Of a stretch of 52,745 bases of DNA, positions 49,235-52,745 are shown in pieces. The translations under genes and the position numbers were made by a program. Where the stretch lies: contig DAOUHB010000009.1 in the NCBI GenBank assembly GCA_034428935.1, positions 1 through 52,745 on the forward strand, given 5' to 3'. How positions within the stretch are numbered: position 1 is the first letter of the stretch; every line of letters begins with the position of its first letter. Below the pieces are notes generated by a model, which made no database searches, was not told the DNA's origin, and was given only the letters and a program-made list of their open reading frames with translations. The DNA comes from JAAYZQ01 sp034428935. GTDB taxonomy: Bacteria > Chloroflexota > Anaerolineae > JAAYZQ01.

Positions 49235-49885
49235 ATGGGCATTCGCATTCTAATCGTGGACGATCACAAGGTAGTTCGCAAGGGACTCGGGATGTTCCTG
49301 GCTGCGGACCCCGAGCTGGAGATCGTAGGCGAGGCAGGCAACGGCCTCGAAGCCCAGCGCCTGGCCCGGGAGCTTGAGCCCGACGTCGTCCTCATGGATC
49401 TGCTGATGCCGGTGATGGATGGCATCGCCGCCACCGAGGCCATCCGGCGCGAAATGCCATCCGTGGAGGTGATTGCCCTGACCAGCGTCCTGGAGGACAG
49501 CGCCGTTTACGGGGCCATGCGTGCCGGGGCCATCGGCTACCTGCTCAAGGACATCGATGCCAAGGAGTTGTGCCGGGCCATCAAGCAAGCGGCGGCAGGG
49601 CAGGTGTCCCTCTCACCTTCGGCCGCCGAACGGCTGCTCAGGGAGGTCCCACCGCCGAAGGATCCCCAACCCCTGACCCGCCGCGAGGCCGAAGTGTTGC
49701 AGCAGTTGGCCCTGGGCAAGTCGAACCAGGAGATCGCCGAGGCCCTGGTCATTGCCGACAAGACGGTACGGACACACGTCAGCAACATCCTCAGCAAGCT
49801 GGGCGTCTCCAGCCGGACGCAGGCGGCCCTCTATGCTGTGCGCTCCGGCCTGGTGACCCTCGACCCGTCGAAACGCGCGACATGA
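49235..49885 (+). CDS. NarL/FixJ-family response regulator
   Basis: A 216-residue regulator. The receiver has LIVDDH, Asp55 (VLMDLLMPV), Thr in IALTSV and Lys in GYLLKD. A LuxR HTH covers ~146-208 (PLTRREAEVLQQL, KTVRTHVSNILSKLG). The ATG at 49235 has GGGAGG upstream. Its TGA overlaps the kinase ATG by 4 bp (ATGA). The regulon is unknown. Confidence 0.95.
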   Translation: MGIRILIVDDHKVVRKGLGMFLAADPELEIVGEAGNGLEAQRLARELEPDVVLMDLLMPVMDGIAATEAIRREMPSVEVIALTSVLEDSAVYGAMRAGAIGYLLKDIDAKELCRAIKQAAAGQVSLSPSAAERLLREVPPPKDPQPLTRREAEVLQQLALGKSNQEIAEALVIADKTVRTHVSNILSKLGVSSRTQAALYAVRSGLVTLDPSKRAT

Positions 49886-52371
49886 ACCGTGCAAGGCAGC
49901 GGTTCCTGGATTACGTCACGAGCCCCAGCGGCAAAGCCGCCCTCGCCGCGGCGCTCACCCTCGTGGTGTTGCTTTTCACCTGGTGGTACGCTAGGCGCTG
50001 GTACGAGGCGCGCTTGCTGAAAGAAGAGCGCGCCGAAGCCATGGCCGAGACGTCCCTGCGGGGGAACACGCTGTCGCTGGCCATCAACCGCCGCCTCGCC
50101 CGGTTGCAAGGGCTTTCCGCCTTTGTCCAGGTGGAGGCGTCGGCGCAGGATCTCGATGACCGGTTCGAGACGTTCGCCGAGGGCTTGTACGCCGGCGCCC
50201 AGGGCATCCGCTACCTGGCCGTGGCCCCCGCCGGCATCGTGCGTTATGTCTATCCCCGAACCGAAAACGAAGGATTGCTGGCGTACGACCTGTTGCAGGA
50301 TCCACGACCGCAGGTCCGGGCCGATACTCTGCGCTGCCTGGAATCGGGGCAGGCGGTCGCCACGGGGCCCGTGGCACTCATGGACGGCAGCCTGGGCTTG
50401 ATCGCCCGGCAGCCCGTGTACCAGGAAGACGTCTTTGCCGGGCTGGTTGCCATCGCCCTCGACGTTTCGGTCCTGCTCAAGGACGGGGGGCTCGCCGAAG
50501 ACACGGGAGACCTGACCTTTGCCCTGCGCGACAGCGAGGGGCAGGTCTTTGTTGGGCCACCCGAGATTGTCGACCAGGATCCGGTCCTGGTCCAGGTCCA
50601 ATTGTCAGAGGAAACGTGGGAGCTGGCTGCCGTTCCGAAGGGAGGATGGGGCAGCGCCACCAGGCAGGCATTGCTCGTTTTCGAGATCGGCGGGTTGATC
50701 ATCGTCCTTCTGGGTGCCGGGCTCGCCCACCTCTCCGTGAACCGGCAGGCGTGGCTGACGGAAGCGGTTCAATGGCGGACGCGCGAGATCTTGACGATCA
50801 ACGAACAGCTCCAGGAGGACATTGCCGAGCGCCGGCGGGCGGAGGCGGCCCTGGCCGAGCGCGAAGAGCAGTATCGCAGCGTTTTCGAGTCGACCAGCGA
50901 CGGTCTGCTCATTTTTGACCTGGAGGGCCGCCTGGTGGACTTTAACCCGGTCGCCAGCCGCATGCATGGTTATCCCTTCTCCCACTCGTCCCCGCGCGAG
51001 CCTGCGGAGTTGATCCATCCCGACTCGATGCCACTCTTCAGCCAGTTCCTGGAACAGGTCAGGGCCAATGGGCAGTTCCACGGCCGCGCCGTGAGCCTGC
51101 GCCGCGACGGCACGCCCTTTCACGTCGAGCTGGACGGCACCGACTTCTTGTATCGCGGCCAACCCCACACGTTGGTGGTCATTCGCGACATCACCCAGGA
51201 GGTACAGGCGTACCAGTTGCTGGAACAGCGGGTCCAACAGCGCACCCGCGAGCTGGCCACGCTGCTGGATGCCTCGGCCAGCATCGCTTCCACCCTGGAG
51301 CTGCGCCCGCTGCTGGGCCTGATCCTGGACCAGTTGCGCCAGGTGGTGGATTGTGCCGCTGCAAGCATCCTGCTCCTGGAACGCGATGAGTTAAAGCACG
51401 TGGCCCATCGGGGGAGCAACTCTGGAGAGGAGGCCTCTCTGCTACCCTTTGTGGACAGGAACAACGAGCTCTGGGCGGCGATGCAGTCCGGCAAGCCCGT
51501 CATCGTGGACGACGTGCGCGGCGAGGGCCGGCTGGCCCACGACGTTCGGCAGGCGCTGGAGTCGCATCCCGACCAAGAGATGGCCCACGTCCGCTCCTGG
51601 ATGGGGGTCCCGTTCACGGTCCACGCGCAGCTTCAGGGCTGGCTGCTGCTCTATCACGTCCAGCCCGCGGCCTACACGTCGCACCACGCCGCCCTGGCCC
51701 AGACCATCGCCAACCAGGCGGCGACCGCCATTGTGAACGCGCACCTCTTTGCCCAGACGCGGCGACTGGCGGTATTGGAAGAGCGGCAGCGACTGGCCCG
51801 GGAACTCCACGATTCGGTCTCGCAGGTGCTGTACAGCATCGGCCTGGCCGGGCACACTGCCCTCACACTGCTGGAGCAGGACCCGGGCCGGGCCGTGGAG
51901 CCGATGGGCTACGTGCTTTCGCTGGCCGAGGCGGGCCTGGCCGAGATGCGCGCCTTGATCTTTGAGCTGCGACCCGACTCGTTGGAAAAGGACGGCCTGG
52001 TCGTGGCTTTGACCCGGCAAGCAGCGGCCCTGGGCGCGCGTCACGAGCTGGAGGTAGAGACCGAGCTGGGCGAGGAGCCCGACGTTGCCCTCGAGGCCAA
52101 GGAAGCGCTCTATCGCATCGCCCGGGAGGCGTTGAACAACGTCATCAAGCACGCCGAGGCGAGCCGGGTCATCCTTCGGCTCCAGGCCGGCCCCCACGAG
52201 GCGATGCTGGAGGTGCAGGACGACGGCATCGGCTTTGACCCCGAGGGCGAATTCCCCGGCCGGATGGGGTTGGGCTCCATGCGCGAGCGGGTCGCCGAGC
52301 TGGGCGGCACCCTGGAGGTCGACAGCGGGGCAGGGCAGGGCACGTGCATCCGGGTACGCGTCCCGGCCTGA
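49882..52371 (+). CDS. CHASE-PAS-GAF sensor histidine kinase (HisKA_3 type)
   Basis: An 829-residue membrane kinase. Helix 1 is at ~18-36, then an extracellular CHASE domain (~55-200, FAEGLYAGAQGIRYLAVAP), helix 2 at ~262-284, a coiled linker, a PAS domain (~328-445, EEQYRSVFESTSDGLLIFD), a GAF domain (~470-615), HisKA_3 with phospho-acceptor His643 (ARELHDSVSQ) and a HATPase domain (DDGIGFDP). CHASE domains sense small extracellular ligands. The long alternative start upstream is rejected because it reads through the regulator gene. Confidence 0.94.
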   Translation: MNRARQRFLDYVTSPSGKAALAAALTLVVLLFTWWYARRWYEARLLKEERAEAMAETSLRGNTLSLAINRRLARLQGLSAFVQVEASAQDLDDRFETFAEGLYAGAQGIRYLAVAPAGIVRYVYPRTENEGLLAYDLLQDPRPQVRADTLRCLESGQAVATGPVALMDGSLGLIARQPVYQEDVFAGLVAIALDVSVLLKDGGLAEDTGDLTFALRDSEGQVFVGPPEIVDQDPVLVQVQLSEETWELAAVPKGGWGSATRQALLVFEIGGLIIVLLGAGLAHLSVNRQAWLTEAVQWRTREILTINEQLQEDIAERRRAEAALAEREEQYRSVFESTSDGLLIFDLEGRLVDFNPVASRMHGYPFSHSSPREPAELIHPDSMPLFSQFLEQVRANGQFHGRAVSLRRDGTPFHVELDGTDFLYRGQPHTLVVIRDITQEVQAYQLLEQRVQQRTRELATLLDASASIASTLELRPLLGLILDQLRQVVDCAAASILLLERDELKHVAHRGSNSGEEASLLPFVDRNNELWAAMQSGKPVIVDDVRGEGRLAHDVRQALESHPDQEMAHVRSWMGVPFTVHAQLQGWLLLYHVQPAAYTSHHAALAQTIANQAATAIVNAHLFAQTRRLAVLEERQRLARELHDSVSQVLYSIGLAGHTALTLLEQDPGRAVEPMGYVLSLAEAGLAEMRALIFELRPDSLEKDGLVVALTRQAAALGARHELEVETELGEEPDVALEAKEALYRIAREALNNVIKHAEASRVILRLQAGPHEAMLEVQDDGIGFDPEGEFPGRMGLGSMRERVAELGGTLEVDSGAGQGTCIRVRVPA

Positions 52372-52425
52372 GGCTGAGAGGCCGGCCGCCCGGCAAAGGG
52401 TGAGAAGGGACGAGGGGCAAAAGCA

Positions 52426-52460
52426 GACCCCGGTGTGGCCGAATGTGGCACACCGGGGTC
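52426..52460. terminator. Bidirectional terminator between convergent genes
   Basis: GACCCCGGTGTG (52426-52437) and CACACCGGGGTC (52449-52460) form a perfect 12-bp stem, 11-nt loop. On the minus strand TGCTTTTG follows; on the plus strand TGTTTGT. Confidence 0.6.
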
Positions 52461-52534
52461 GGTGTTTGTAGCACTTGACTCTGCCGGAAAGCGCGTCAAT
52501 CAACGATTCTCACGACGCGCGCGGCACATCGGGC

Positions 52535-52745
52535 CTATTCAGGGGCAGCCGCGTTGTTGACGGTCACCGCGATGGGCTCCGAGGCGACATAGTTGCCCGT
52601 GTTGTCCACGAGCACGGCGCGCAGAGAGTAGCTGCCATTGGGGAAGAGCGTCGTATCCCAGGTGGCGAGGGTGGCGCCGCTGACCTGCTCCTCGTGGCTG
52701 TAGTCGTCGCCGTCCACGGGGTACCAGTTCTCACCGTCCGTCGAG
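52535..52745 (-). CDS. C-terminal fragment of a secreted Ig/fibronectin-like repeat protein (partial)
   Basis: The last 69 residues of a protein that continues beyond the right edge. STDGENWYPV opens a beta-sandwich-like pattern and FPNGSYSLRAVLVDNTGNY is typical of bacterial Ig-like/PKD-type repeats seen in extracellular proteins of Chloroflexota. It ends AAAPE. There is no LPXTG or transmembrane anchor. The full protein and its function cannot be judged from here. Confidence 0.65.
   Translation of the reverse strand, partial: STDGENWYPVDGDDYSHEEQVSGATLATWDTTLFPNGSYSLRAVLVDNTGNYVASEPIAVTVNNAAAPE

Noticed and set aside
1..52745. tRNA, rRNA, CRISPR arrays, insertion sequences, prophage genes
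   Set aside because: Looked for conserved tRNA arms, regularly spaced repeats, transposase or integrase motifs and terminal inverted repeats; none seen.

Overview
The window is a GC-rich bacterial chromosome segment with about 50 protein genes in short operons on both strands. It has no rRNA, tRNA, CRISPR array, insertion sequence or prophage gene that I can see. It looks most like Chloroflexota (Anaerolineae/Caldilineae-like). The reasons are a single fused glycyl-tRNA synthetase (alpha and beta in one 1000-residue chain), abundant GAF/HisKA_3 kinases paired with LuxR-type regulators, CARDB and M1-peptidase lipoproteins, DUF5320 proteins, and frequent GTG/TTG starts behind strong Shine-Dalgarno sequences. 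The lineage is an inference from gene style, not a measured placement. Vegetative sigma-70-type promoters with exactly 17-bp spacers precede many operons and are listed individually.

Layout, left to right. (1) 1-5839: a Tat-exported molybdopterin oxidoreductase with a 4Fe-4S partner (cut by the window edge), preceded by a Cys-rich degenerate receiver and a membrane GAF histidine kinase/NarL regulator pair that probably controls them. (2) 5907-10155: a glucokinase-SDR operon divergent from a GlmS/AgaS-like sugar-phosphate SIS protein, then an MFS transporter. (3) 10361-15878: a five-gene operon of an HDAC-like deacetylase, an ABC-2 exporter (ATPase and two permeases) and a cytoplasmic GH5 glycosidase. 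(4) 16007-20363: aldo/keto reductase, PadR with a His-rich small protein, a GPH symporter and a ComB-like phosphatase. (5) 20393-24686: Mg2+ transport, with CorA and a beta-CASP nuclease facing MgtE. mgtE has a consensus promoter and a leader of about 520 nt that ends in two mutually exclusive hairpins around its ribosome binding site. (6) 24703-29970: CysQ-like phosphatase, M1 lipoprotein peptidase, then an ECF sigma/anti-sigma/CARDB lipoprotein operon. (7) 30017-33467: glycosyltransferase, two Wzz-like proteins and a BY-kinase-like ATPase. (8) 33525-38274: recO, glyQS and an SDR.

(9) 38276-41424: an ECF vitamin transporter (T, two ATPases, S). Its two ATPases carry complementary lesions, predicting one active and one degenerate nucleotide site. 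(10) 41447-45433: glycosyltransferase, VanZ-like protein, thiamine-binding YkoF-like protein, methyltransferase and MFS. (11) 45522-48587: two DUF5320 proteins, a CGGC protein and a DUF364 protein, divergent from a NifX-domain protein that ends in a Gly-Met-Arg repeat and a coiled coil. (12) 48689-52371: a lone receiver, then a NarL regulator with a CHASE-PAS-GAF kinase. (13) The right edge holds the C-terminus of a secreted or adhesion-type protein.

The best leads are the mgtE leader, the asymmetric ECF ATPase pair, a recurring small-protein architecture (Gly- or His-rich head plus SREE/SREQ coiled-coil tail) at three separate loci, the HDAC-exporter-GH5 operon, and the Cys-rich pseudo-receiver overlapping the molybdoenzyme gene.
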